Shown here in pieces: positions 11,821 through 21,417 of a stretch of DNA of 64,000 nucleotides (within the stretch, counting starts at the first letter, position 1; the number at the start of each line of letters is the position of its first letter). Position numbers and translations under genes: made by a program. Origin of the DNA: Tethya wilhelma (lineage: Eukaryota; Porifera; Demospongiae; Tethyida; Tethyidae); NCBI GenBank assembly GCA_964030475.1, contig CAXIPT010000008.1, positions 4,497,500-4,561,499 of the forward strand, given 5' to 3'. The notes below the pieces were generated by a model. That model searched no databases, was not told where the DNA came from, and saw only the letters and a program-made list of their open reading frames with translations.

Positions 11821-11997
11821 ATAACTTGAATTAGCTAGGCCTAGCCATTGATAGTACAACTGACTATTATCTATGGCCTAGCCTATCAGTTCCACCAACC
11901 TGATGATCTTGGTCAGTGTCTCTACAGCTGCTGAAGCATCTTCAGGTGATAGCACCATGTACAGTGACTCCAGATGCCCTTCAAAAGAACTTGCCAT
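10731..11997 (-). CDS. PUB-domain protein (p97/VCP-binding type)
   Basis: Exons on minus: 11997-11900, 11717-11591, 11509-11427, 11325-11256, 11183-11061, 10992-10945, 10884-10816, and a proposed 9-nt last exon 10739-10731 (GGA GGA TGA). The total is 627 nt (208 residues). Residues about 18-90 form a PUB domain: AAVETLTKIIRNVIENPGNE, YRQLRIANKTFNQRVW, EFMTLMGW. PUB domains (NGLY1, UBXN6, HOIP) bind the C-terminal tail of the AAA-ATPase p97/VCP. A Ser/Thr-rich linker, a charged coiled coil (KQRIKEMKERQKQVEEEKKR) and a short conserved-looking end KFGSNVNRFEDICVDLNK follow. No transglutaminase or UBX domain was seen, so it is a small adaptor. The terminal exon is uncertain: reading through the donor at 10815 would add about 24 other residues. 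Exact orthologue not recognised. Confidence 0.7.
11769..11816. repeat. (CA)n microsatellite
   Basis: CA array inside the first intron of the PUB-domain gene. A shorter CA/GA run at 11721-11740 borders the acceptor. Confidence 0.95.
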
Positions 11998-12175
11998 GAC
12001 AGTCTGATAATTTTTTGCTGATGTTGCAGAGAGCATGCATGCGCCGTCAGCATGACGTCATTGTGCTCGGTTGGCATGACACGTGAATGCGGCAATGCCT
12101 GAAGGAAGATCTTGAAGAGCTGACTCTTTATTGGCTGAATTTTGTGTAGAAGACGCACAATATCCTCTTTGAAAC
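11998..12175. promoter_or_regulatory. Probable bidirectional promoter with CRE palindrome, PUB gene / UBE3A
   Basis: 178 bp separate the divergent ATGs. The spacer holds a perfect TGACGTCA (12053-12060) and a GCATGCATGCGC stretch at 12034-12045. The CRE-like palindrome would read identically for both genes. Promoter activity is inferred from layout and motif. Confidence 0.5.
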
Positions 12176-14619
12176 ATGGCCACCGGTACCTCCAATCATT
12201 TAGGAAGGAAAAGGTACTTTGTGTGATCGTAAGGACACAATAAAATTTTGGAATTTGTCGCTGAGAGTAGTTTTACCCAAACCATTGTATGTGTGTGCTG
12301 GTTCTGATACAGGGCTGCCGCTGAAGCACTAATCAAGCAGTATTTCGTTCAGTTGACTGAAGGATGTCACAAGGAAGAGTGCAGCAATTCAATGTGTGCC
12401 ACTGGTAGTGGGAAACCGGTCGAGAAAAACAAAGCTGCTGGTTTGGCTGTCCGGTTAGTGAAACAGAAAGCTGAGCTTTGTGTCACAGAAGATCAAGCCG
12501 TGCTCAAGTCTGAGAGTGCAAAATCACTAGTTAAAAACAGTGTAAAAAGTTCACCAAGTGTAGTATCATTAATGAATAAATCGCCGGAACCGGGTCCCAG
12601 TTCTCGATTGTCCATCACCAATACCAACACTGAGAATCACATCTCCGAAGACATGGACGTCACAGATTCCAGTTCCAGTAACAAAATCGAGCCGTCCGAT
12701 TCAACAGATAGCATGGAAAACAGCAGTCCCTTAATACTAGTCCACTCCCGTGCCTCAAACAGCTCACGGGCAACAATTCCTGCCCCCCAAATCACACCTG
12801 TCCCCCCACCCACCTCTGAACCCTCCCTGACAACAACTTCATCTTACACGACATCTTCTAGTATCAGTAGTAGTACCGCTGGCTCTGGTTCCATTGGTTT
12901 GGACATGACAACCTCAACCAGTTCGGAAACAATGCGTACTCGTTTTGAAGCTGAAATGGAAGAAATTCATGCCAATTTTATGGATATTTCCCCTATTCCA
13001 ATGGTAGAAGAGAGCCTAGGAGGTGTGGCGACATCCTCATCAGCAATGAAGCTTCAGCTGGATAAAGAGGCTGGTAAGAGAAAAGAAGAATGATTTGTGT
13101 AGCTACATTGTCGTGTGGAGCAAACACAATGTTGGTGTATTGTATATTATGAATAATGGTACATATAAGTTATACATTAGCATAATATTATGGAGTACAG
13201 ACCTCCCTTTCGGTAATGTTTTTTTCTTTTCTTCTTTCTAACTTTTTAGACTCTCCGTACCTGTCTGAAGAACTCGTAAAAGAACTCATTGAGACAGCAA
13301 AAAGTAGTGGTGACACTACTTACAGACAACTCACTAGCTTAATCTGGATTGTGTTCAGCAGTCCTGAGTGTCTAAATCGAAGCTTTTGTCTTCCCGATGA
13401 CAAACGGACGGAGCTGAACACCCAGACAAGAATCAATATCGATATAGGAGCAGTGAGAAGAACTTACGATCTCCTTATCAGCTTAGACTTGGACAGAATC
13501 ACCAACACCATTGGAAATGCAATTGAAATGTGTCACAGTTCTGTGCGGAGAAATACGAAATTTCTCGCCCACGAGCCACTCTCGTACTTTGTCATTCTAC
13601 TAGAAAACCCACTTCTTCCGAGTCCCGAGTTGCTCAAAGCATTCTCAAAACTACTGAACATAATCATCGATAATCCGCTCCGTCAGAAGGAGGAGCTTGT
13701 CCGATGGTTTGCCCACTATTCCACGGAAGAACTACAAACTCTCGTGTCCTCCATTCATCAGCTCATCACGCTTCAACTCCTCTTCTCTGAGGAGGACCAA
13801 GATCATCGTCGCTACTACATCCCACAGTTGGACCCTGCCATTGCTTCCGCCACACACACACTCGATCTCCTCTTCTTTGCCAATCTCCTGAAAGCCAAAG
13901 AAGCTGGGAACGTGAAGGACCTCATCAAGGGATTGAACAGTGTTGCCGCTCTTCCTGGACCAGAGTCAATGCGTACGGAGAACAGTGAGTATTGCCAGAT
14001 GTTAAGACGACTGAAGATCCACCCAGCTCTTGTCATAAAATGGCCCATCGACTACATAGAATTTGTGAATGAGGAGTTGAACAAGAGAGTGAGCATGTCC
14101 ATCGACTATCAGCGAGAGTTTCGCAGCGAAGGTAGCGACAGCATCTTCTCGTTTCTCGAACATCCCTTCATCCTGAGCACGGCCAACAAGATGGAGAAGC
14201 TACTTCGTGACAATCTTGTGAGCATGTACAGTGAACGACAGAGGGCTATCGTTCACACGATCATCACGGGAGTACCCGATATCCCTTTCCTGATTCTCAG
14301 AGTTGGACGCGACGACATTGTGTCTTCAGCACTCGTTCAGGTGAGAGAGATTAAAGGATGGACTTATGCAAATGTTACTATGAGATTACAGCAGCCTAGT
14401 TTGCTACATGAATAAGATTTTAGTATATGCACATTATGCTAACTGTGTGTTTGTGTTTGTGTGCTTTTGTTGCAGTTGGAGGCAACAGCTGATCTCAATC
14501 CTATTGATCTTCGTAAGCAGCTCCGTGTTGAGTTTCACGGAGAGGAGGGTATTGATGAGGGAGGCTTACAGAAGGAGTTCTTTCAACTCATCGTGGAGAA
14601 GCTGTTTGATCCTATGCAT

Positions 14620-14705
<86 letters not shown>

Positions 14706-16353
14706 NNNNNNNNNNNNNNNNNNNNNNNNNGTGTGTGTGTGTGGTGTGGAGGGAGTAATGGCATTTGTGTGGGTGTATTCAAAGAAGGTTGAATTAAATA
14801 TTTCTCAATGCCTCTGCTATAGGTATGTTCATCTACGATGAAGACACTCAGCAACATTGGATCAACCCCATGACCTTTGAAACAGAGCAGCAGTACAAGC
14901 TGATAGGCCTCCTCCTAGGATTGGCCATCTACAACAATGTCATCCTGGACATTAGATTCCCAGTGGTCATCTACAAGAAGCTAATCGGCTGTCCCATCCA
15001 GTTTGAAGACCTCTACTCCTCACATCCAGTAAGATCTCACTTCTAATCTATGCATGTTGTTGAATGGACTTGTATTTTGTCTTTCCTTCTTTAGCAAATT
15101 GCTCAGAGTCTCAAGTCCATGCTCGATTTTGATGGAGACCCAGATGATTTTGAGTCGACTTTCATGGCCACCTTTGAGGTGTCCTTCTCCGACATGTTTG
15201 GGACCCTTCACACCCACTGCCTCAAGGAGGAAGGCAACAAGATCCCCGTCACCAAGGACAACGTGAAGGTTAGAGGATCATTCTCACATGTTATAGCGGG
15301 TTGGTGTGTATTTACTGTGGTTATTATACTATACCTAGTCTATCGAGCTAGATCCTTCTTTCTACCCCTGACAGGAGACAGGAGGGAAAGGATCTAGCTC
15401 ACTGATAGATCACTGTTGTAGCAATTTTCCCCCTTGTCACATGTCAGGGGTAGGAAAAAGGGTCTAGATCAATAGACTATACTGCATCCCATTCTTTGCT
15501 TTTGTTAGAAATCTTAATGTATGTATTAAATTTTGCTGGTGGTTAGAGTTAGCCTCGTACTCAGGCTCTCCTCTTTGACCTTTCAAGGAGAGCGCCTAGG
15601 TACGAGGCTTAGTTAGGGGTTATAGAGGAACCTTCATTAGTAAGCTGGACTTGTTGGCTGTTTGTGTGTGTTTTTATTGTATTGTTACCATTGACCAAAT
15701 CAGCAACTATAAATTATGAATCTTATTTACCCGTTTCCTGTTTCATGATGCATTTTCCCCTGGCCTTGTTAGGAGTATGTCGATTTGTACACCAACTGGT
15801 TGTTGAATGAAAGCATTGAGACCAGTTTCGTGGCCTTCAAGAAAGGCTTTGATCTGGTCATGGGCACCAACTACCTTGCCGATCTCTTCATTGCTGAAGA
15901 GGTAGAGATGCTCATCTGTGGATCACAAGTAAGCTGCGTTATTCACGCATACACACACATTACCATGAGGTATAATGTATGTATGTGTGTGTTTGTAGGA
16001 GTGGGATATAGACGCTCTTGAAGACAGCACTCGATACGATGGTTTTAATCCTGACCACCCTGTGATAGTGTAAGCATTATGTATTTATCAGATACTCCTT
16101 GAGCATGGCTGGTATATTATCTACTGCATTGTGTAGATCCATGATTCCTGGAAATTAGTGAGCATTTTTCCTGTTTCTTTTCCAGTAATTTTTGGCAGAT
16201 TGTGCGATCATTTACAGACACACAAAAGAAAGAATTGCTTGCCTTTGTGACTGGCTCTGACCGAATACCCCTCGGAGGATTGGCTAAACTGAAGTTCATC
16301 ATTGTCAAGAATGGCCCAGACTCTAACAGGTGAATGAATAACATTATGTTTGG

Positions 16354-16414
<61 letters not shown>

Positions 16415-16534
16415 CTACCTACTGCTCACACTTGTTTCAATGCACTGATGCTCTGCGAATACTCAACAAAGAGCAAACTGGAAGAGAGACTCACAAAAGC
16501 CATTTCTCATGCCAAAGGTTTTGGTATGATCTAA
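12176..16534 (+). CDS. UBE3A: HECT E3 ubiquitin-protein ligase UBE3A (E6-AP orthologue)
   Basis: Ten exons: 12176-12213, 12313-13073, 13250-14340, 14476-14620, 14823-15028, 15095-15268, 15773-15928, 15999-16069, 16186-16329, 16414-16534. They sum to 2907 nt (968 residues). The AZUL zinc-binding domain is near the N-terminus ([30 protein letters not shown]). A Ser/Thr-rich linker of about 170 residues follows, then a helical middle and the C-terminal HECT domain starting near [20 protein letters not shown]. The catalytic Cys sits in LPTAHTCFN (codon 16433-16435), where E1/E2-derived ubiquitin is carried as a thioester before transfer to substrate. The C-terminus HAKGFGMI matches vertebrate HECT ends (YAKGFGML). 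The exon 4 donor is itself the start of a GT microsatellite, and the last acceptor is the end of a CA microsatellite. The last exon is duplicated at 17187. Confidence 0.95.
14621..14742. repeat. (GT)n microsatellite with 25-base gap
   Basis: GT array whose first GT is the UBE3A splice donor. It is interrupted by 25 Ns at 14706-14730, so its true length is unknown. Confidence 0.95.
15329..15483. repeat. Inverted-repeat element (MITE-like) in UBE3A intron
   Basis: Left arm about 15337-15373 and right arm about 15442-15479 are reverse complements with few mismatches (tagtctat..gctagatcc..ctacccctgaca against tgtcaggggtag..ggtctagatc..atagacta), with a loop of about 70 bp. It has the structure of a small non-autonomous inverted-repeat element. 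Confidence 0.6.
15551..15609. repeat. Short hairpin, perfect 9-bp ends
   Basis: AGCCTCGTA at 15551-15559 pairs with TACGAGGCT at 15601-15609. Pairing continues inward (CAGGC/GCCTA, CTCTCCT/AGGAGAG) around a loop of about 14 bases. A stem-loop of this size could be a transposon relic or a small RNA precursor; no further evidence. Confidence 0.5.
16357..16412. repeat. (CA)n microsatellite forming the UBE3A last acceptor
   Basis: CA array running straight into the acceptor AG at 16412-16413. The same array type precedes the duplicated copy at 17149-17185. Confidence 0.95.
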
Positions 16535-17142
16535 GCCAGGCCCTGTCATTATTGTAATAAATTAATAGCCAGTCATTCAATGAACACAAAAATTTTTTGT
16601 GCTGTTACATTTTGTTTTTCTTCTGCTGCATGGTGATAATGAGTGTATGTTGGACATACATGTCATGTCATGACTGTATAAGCTGCTACATGGTTGGTGC
16701 ATCTAAATAATATAGTGCAAGGTTAATTTTACGTGATTTTTCTGTCATAATATTGTGGTGTATTTATTGAGTCACTTGGAGAAACACATGAAGTCTATTT
16801 TAATACACGATAGCTCAAAACTGATTGAGAATACAATTTTCAAAATGAATGCATGATTTGAAAGGTCTGAGTGTAATTATTACTGTCAAGTTACATTGAC
16901 AGCATTTACAACTTTGGCTACTTTTCTCTTTTCTCTATTTCCTGTTTCGATGCATTGCATCTCACACCAACTCACAGGCACCATGGCTTGACCACACCCA
17001 CAATGTGCTGTGACCACGCCCAACTCATTCGATGCAGTAGACAGTACATACATTGTGCCTTCTCCAAGAGAGATCACATGAGCACGCACCATGTCACCGG
17101 GACGAAACGAATCAAAGATCTCTACCGAGTCTTTCTCCATCG
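16414..17142. repeat. Left copy of a 729-bp direct duplication (UBE3A last exon + EXOSC1 3' part)
   Basis: This block recurs at 17187-17915 (offset 773) with no difference noticed by eye. It holds the UBE3A terminal exon, its 3' UTR with AATAAA near 16555-16560, and on the minus strand the last 86 or so codons of EXOSC1 (16886-17142). The copy ends abruptly at an N (17143) followed by a CA run. The EXOSC1 piece lacks a start and is truncated in this copy. It is either a very recent tandem duplication or an assembly artefact. Confidence 0.85.
16886..17142 (-). pseudogene. Truncated copy of the EXOSC1 3' coding end
   Basis: Minus-strand reading identical to the last 85 residues of EXOSC1 (from AMEKDSVEIF through the C-terminus NAVNVT). 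It is cut by the N and CA repeat at 17143-17185, and the upstream N-terminal two thirds is absent. It cannot make a whole CSL4 protein. It is part of the direct duplication and may not exist in the real genome. Confidence 0.7.
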
Positions 17143-17143
17143 N

Positions 17144-17186
<43 letters not shown>

Positions 17187-17187
<1 letters not shown>

Positions 17188-17915
17188 CTACCTACTGCTC
17201 ACACTTGTTTCAATGCACTGATGCTCTGCGAATACTCAACAAAGAGCAAACTGGAAGAGAGACTCACAAAAGCCATTTCTCATGCCAAAGGTTTTGGTAT
17301 GATCTAAGCCAGGCCCTGTCATTATTGTAATAAATTAATAGCCAGTCATTCAATGAACACAAAAATTTTTTGTGCTGTTACATTTTGTTTTTCTTCTGCT
17401 GCATGGTGATAATGAGTGTATGTTGGACATACATGTCATGTCATGACTGTATAAGCTGCTACATGGTTGGTGCATCTAAATAATATAGTGCAAGGTTAAT
17501 TTTACGTGATTTTTCTGTCATAATATTGTGGTGTATTTATTGAGTCACTTGGAGAAACACATGAAGTCTATTTTAATACACGATAGCTCAAAACTGATTG
17601 AGAATACAATTTTCAAAATGAATGCATGATTTGAAAGGTCTGAGTGTAATTATTACTGTCAAGTTACATTGACAGCATTTACAACTTTGGCTACTTTTCT
17701 CTTTTCTCTATTTCCTGTTTCGATGCATTGCATCTCACACCAACTCACAGGCACCATGGCTTGACCACACCCACAATGTGCTGTGACCACGCCCAACTCA
17801 TTCGATGCAGTAGACAGTACATACATTGTGCCTTCTCCAAGAGAGATCACATGAGCACGCACCATGTCACCGGGACGAAACGAATCAAAGATCTCTACCG
17901 AGTCTTTCTCCATCG
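17187..17915. repeat. Right copy of the 729-bp direct duplication
   Basis: Second copy of 16414-17142. It starts with the UBE3A terminal exon (stop at 17305-17307) preceded by its own CA-repeat acceptor (17149-17186), and it runs without a break into the intact EXOSC1 gene. The UBE3A transcript could in principle splice to either last exon with the same product. Confidence 0.85.
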
Positions 17916-18279
17916 CTCTCACGTCTTCTCTTCGGATCACTCCGACAAGAGGCTCTTGAAGCAGACGCCCATTCATACTCATCATGCTCACTTTAGCCTG
18001 CCGTTCGTTGATGTTCAACACCTTACCGATCGTCCACGAGCCAATTTTAGGTATACTTGGAGCAGTTTTTTCACTTTGGACCGAAATGGTAGGCTTTTTC
18101 TGGCCACTTGAGGGACCCTCTAAGTGAACTCTCCCCAGCAGAGTGGAATATAGCATGCTTCTTCTGATCACAGTACCTCCTCCAGACTGGTACTTGGACT
18201 CTGGACCCAATGCATCGCCTGGGATCACAATATCGTTATTTTTCACCTGCAAATGTGCAGCCATTTCACTGCCCAACAT
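17659..18279 (-). CDS. EXOSC1: Exosome complex component CSL4
   Basis: Uninterrupted coding region of 621 nt (206 residues; human protein 195). CSL4 is a cap subunit of the RNA exosome, which guides RNA into the 3'-5' degradation channel. The N-terminal domain carries DIVIPGDAL (human YCIPGERL). The central S1/OB fold has IGSWTIGKVLNINERQAKV, then GVIRREDVRAMEKDSVEIFD, FRPGDMVRAHVISLGEG and STASNELGVVTAH, which track the human sequence nearly residue by residue. The C-terminal zinc-ribbon-like end has MVPVSWCEMQC, with the family's PxSWCEMQCP pattern. Two in-frame ATGs (18279 and 18264) are possible starts; the upstream one is used. It diverges from the FAM47-like gene with a 96-bp spacer; the 3' end is duplicated. 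Confidence 0.93.
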   Translation of the reverse strand: MLGSEMAAHLQVKNNDIVIPGDALGPESKYQSGGGTVIRRSMLYSTLLGRVHLEGPSSGQKKPTISVQSEKTAPSIPKIGSWTIGKVLNINERQAKVSMMSMNGRLLQEPLVGVIRREDVRAMEKDSVEIFDSFRPGDMVRAHVISLGEGTMYVLSTASNELGVVTAHCGCGQAMVPVSWCEMQCIETGNREKRKVAKVVNAVNVT

Positions 18280-18375
18280 GTGCAGACTGTTACTCCATTT
18301 GATGCCCAGTATCGTTAGAGATGGCTCACGTGATACAGTCGTTTGGCGTTGCCATAGCAACAAGAGCCAATAAAG

Positions 18376-19326
18376 ATGGCACAGCACAAGTATGACTTGA
18401 TAACAGTCCGCACAAGTGCCGAGGGTCCCCAGAGACACCACCCATGGTGAGAATAAGGCGTTATTGACTTAGTAAAGTAGGCACAAATGTATCAACTTGA
18501 TACTCTGCATGTTATTTTTGTGTTTTAGGTACAAGGAACGCTTACGATTGAAGTTTCTCGACACTTCCAAGCCATCGTCTGCTCTGGAAGGCAAAAAGTG
18601 GACCTTTATAGCAAATGGGATTGATGACTTTCGATCGGGACGGCCAACTGCTACTACTGGGGAGTCCATGCTGAAAAAAGGCACGACCAATCCCGTACCG
18701 CTTATCAACACAAAGTCAACTGAGGTGCTGAAAAAAAAGTCCATCTCCTCACTAGTCCCTAAACCTCCAGATACGAAAACGAATCCAGGCTGGAGAACCC
18801 TCTATCAAAAGTTAGTAGTCACATATACAACATGGATACGTACACACATACTAAGCATGCATACAGTTACTAGTGTGGTGAATTTTTTTTTTTCTTTTTT
18901 TTCTTTCTTTTTTTTTTTTCCTTTTTTTTTATCGTTTCAGACTTGGTCCCCAGAGACAAATGCAACAAGAACACATCAATGACTTACTGGGCAGACTAAT
19001 GAAACACCCTCTGGGTCTCTATACACATCTGGAAGAGTCTATCCCACCAGAGGTATGCTAGTAGACCACTGAACATGACCAATCACGTAAACAGTTCACG
19101 AATGAGCATATGTTTTCAGGTGTTGGAAGGTGTAGTTGGTATTGTGGATCCTGAATTGAAGTCATCGATGGACCGAGGTGACTTTGAAGTGAGTATATTA
19201 GGTGACTTGTATGGCAAAATGAATAATGACTACTGTACGTGTTTTATGTTTTATTAGTCCAGCAATACTCCCAGTTTGTGTGAAGAGCAGTTCTCTGGAG
19301 ATATGTGCATCAAAGAAGAAGAAGAA

Positions 19327-19357
<31 letters not shown>

Positions 19358-20906
19358 TTAATGATGCCAATGTAGATGGTGACTCTAAAGCTCCGAGTGA
19401 CGAGCCTACACAGACTACTGTGTACAAGTTCCCGCTGAAGAAAACACTGGCAGAAAAAGAAAGGGAGGAGTCCATGTTGGCCTCTCATCAGGTCATCTCG
19501 GCCACACAGCAGTCTAGAGTGAATCAAGTCACTCACGACTTGGTTCAGTGGGCTCAAGATTTGGTGAGCTTGTGTCTTTGTTAATATTAGTGTTAGCATT
19601 TCAAGTTGATTGTCTGTTTATTTGCTTGTTTGCTTGTTAAACTTGTTTGTTTGTTTGTGTTGTATTCAGGGAGATAGTGAAGGAGAGCAATATGTCATTG
19701 ATGAACAGACTATCAAGAGTCTGTTTGGGAGTGACTACGAATCCAAGGTAGTTTTACTCACCTTACAATATTATATTTAACAACAACCTTGTTCCCAGTT
19801 CCCCCCATTTTGACCCTTTATTGCTGACAATTCATGTGTGTGCATATGTGTGTGTATATAATATAGGAGGGACCTAGAATTGAAGCCACTCTATATATTG
19901 TTAATGTTAACAATAGAGTGAGAGTGGAGGGAGTGAATCTGTGATGTTTTGGGGGTGTCAATGCTCATTCAATGTTCATTCAGTGATGCTCCTTCTCCTC
20001 CTCTCTAGCCTGTGTTGTCTGCTCCCATCCATGTCGTGGAGCTGCTCAATGTCCCAGTCGAACTGCGACTGGAATCGAGACAGCACCAGAGTCAAAGTCC
20101 CACCTCCACGACCAGACCTTCCACTGCAGAGTACAGATACAGAGGCTATGAACGATACGGTGCAAAGAGAGTTAAAAGTATCACCAGTCCTTGGATGGTT
20201 AGTCAAGAAATTGAATATGAAGGCCGGCACTTTAGTATGAATTTGTTCATTTCTGTTTTTGTTCAGGAGACTGATGGGCCTTGCAGAGTGAAGACAAAGT
20301 ATGGAGTTTGGTATCTTCCAGTGAAAATGTGGAGGCCTAGACCAGCCAACGAAGTGAGTTTGTATAATAGATGTGGTGATGTAACTTGTATGACATTGTG
20401 TGGTATGTGGCATAATATATATGACCACGTGTGGGGTTTTGGGATTCACGTGGTATAATTATAGTATGGTCGAGCTCATTGGTATGGGTTCAGTTTATGG
20501 GGGATGAAATTCTACATTCTTTAAAGCACAACCTTTTAAAATGCTGGATGTATCAGTTTTCGATGTTTGTTATTGAATTAAAGCACATTCTTCTGTAGTG
20601 AAGTTTGCAATGCAGTTGCTATGCTATAATGTTGTTGCTTGTATTGTTACATACACACAGCCATTAAGAGATCCCAAAGAGGTTGCAGCAGGACTGGAAA
20701 ACGATGAACTCATGAAGCGTCTCAACATGGACAAGGCCATGTCACACCTGCACGGCGCGAGGGAGTTCAAACAGTTTGTGTTAGTCAACAAGAAAGGAGC
20801 ACAAATGCCAAAATTCTTGAAGAATGTAAACTTGAACGGCTCCAGTGATCAGACACGAAAATCTTCGGGCTTTAGTAAACGATTACAAAGCGGTGGAGCT
20901 AGCTAG
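18376..20906 (+). CDS. FAM47-family protein
   Basis: Nine exons: 18376-18446, 18529-18810, 18941-19052, 19120-19188, 19258-19563, 19670-19747, 20009-20197, 20267-20353, 20661-20906. They sum to 1440 nt (479 residues). Matches to FAM47 proteins include an N-terminal LEGKKWTFIANGIDDFRSG (human GRRWVFVKEGLDDFRKG), then HPLGLYTHLEESIPPEVL (human HPLALYPNLEEDLP), and the C-terminal KTKYGVWYLPVKMW and LHGAREFKQFVL..MPKFL blocks. Exon 5 encodes a run of about 15 Glu from a GAA repeat. Molecular role is poorly known; human FAM47E has been reported in chromatin-linked contexts, which cannot be judged here. The 69-nt intron 20198-20266 has no in-frame stop, so its retention would add 23 residues. Confidence 0.8.
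19312..19356 (+). repeat. (GAA)n coding repeat, poly-Glu
   Basis: GAA trinucleotide run within exon 5 of the FAM47-like gene, coding a Glu tract. A length-variable coding microsatellite is expected here. Confidence 0.9.
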
Positions 20907-20938
20907 TAGAGAATAACATAATGATAATATAATCATGC

Positions 20939-20944
20939 AATAAA
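20939..20944 (+). terminator. Polyadenylation signal of the FAM47-like gene
   Basis: AATAAA 33 bp after the stop codon at 20904-20906. Confidence 0.6.
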
Positions 20945-21417
20945 TAATTATTATGACACTTATTTTGTTTGCAATAGTGAATTTATTACACAATATTCAT
21001 AAGTGATGACGTTATGTGGCAAAAAAAAAAAAAAATAGGCGGGCCAACTATTTCCTGGGCCACTTATCACCCATTTGTACGTCTTCGCGAGCTATTTACT
21101 CCCTCAAAAGTTGACCACATTCAGCAGAGAAGCCCAACCACCAAGCTCGTCAAACTCTGCCACACAACCTCCAAGTGCTCCCAGTAAGTTATCTACAGGG
21201 AAGGGGAGAGAACACTGTACAGTGTTTCGTGTGTACTAGTGTACGTAGTATAGTAAGGGTTGTATAATGGTTATACTAGCACGGGTGTTTGTGAGAGTGT
21301 TTATAGCCGAAACGTAAACAGTAGATTGTGAAAAGAAAAGCACAGCTGAAAGAGTAACAGCAGCTGCAAAGACCTTCCGAGGGTGGAGCTCGTGGTTCAC
21401 TGTGAAGCATACTTAAG
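20945..21417. promoter_or_regulatory. 5' region of the giant cadherin gene
   Basis: Space between the FAM47-like polyA signal and the cadherin ATG. It holds an A-run (about 21022-21036) and no ORF. CpG-containing stretches near 21038-21090 may mark the promoter; no TATA box was recognised. Confidence 0.3.

Noticed and set aside
16886..17142. A second EXOSC1 gene
   Set aside because: Only the 3' third is present and it ends at an N and CA run; it is part of the exact duplication, so not an independent gene.
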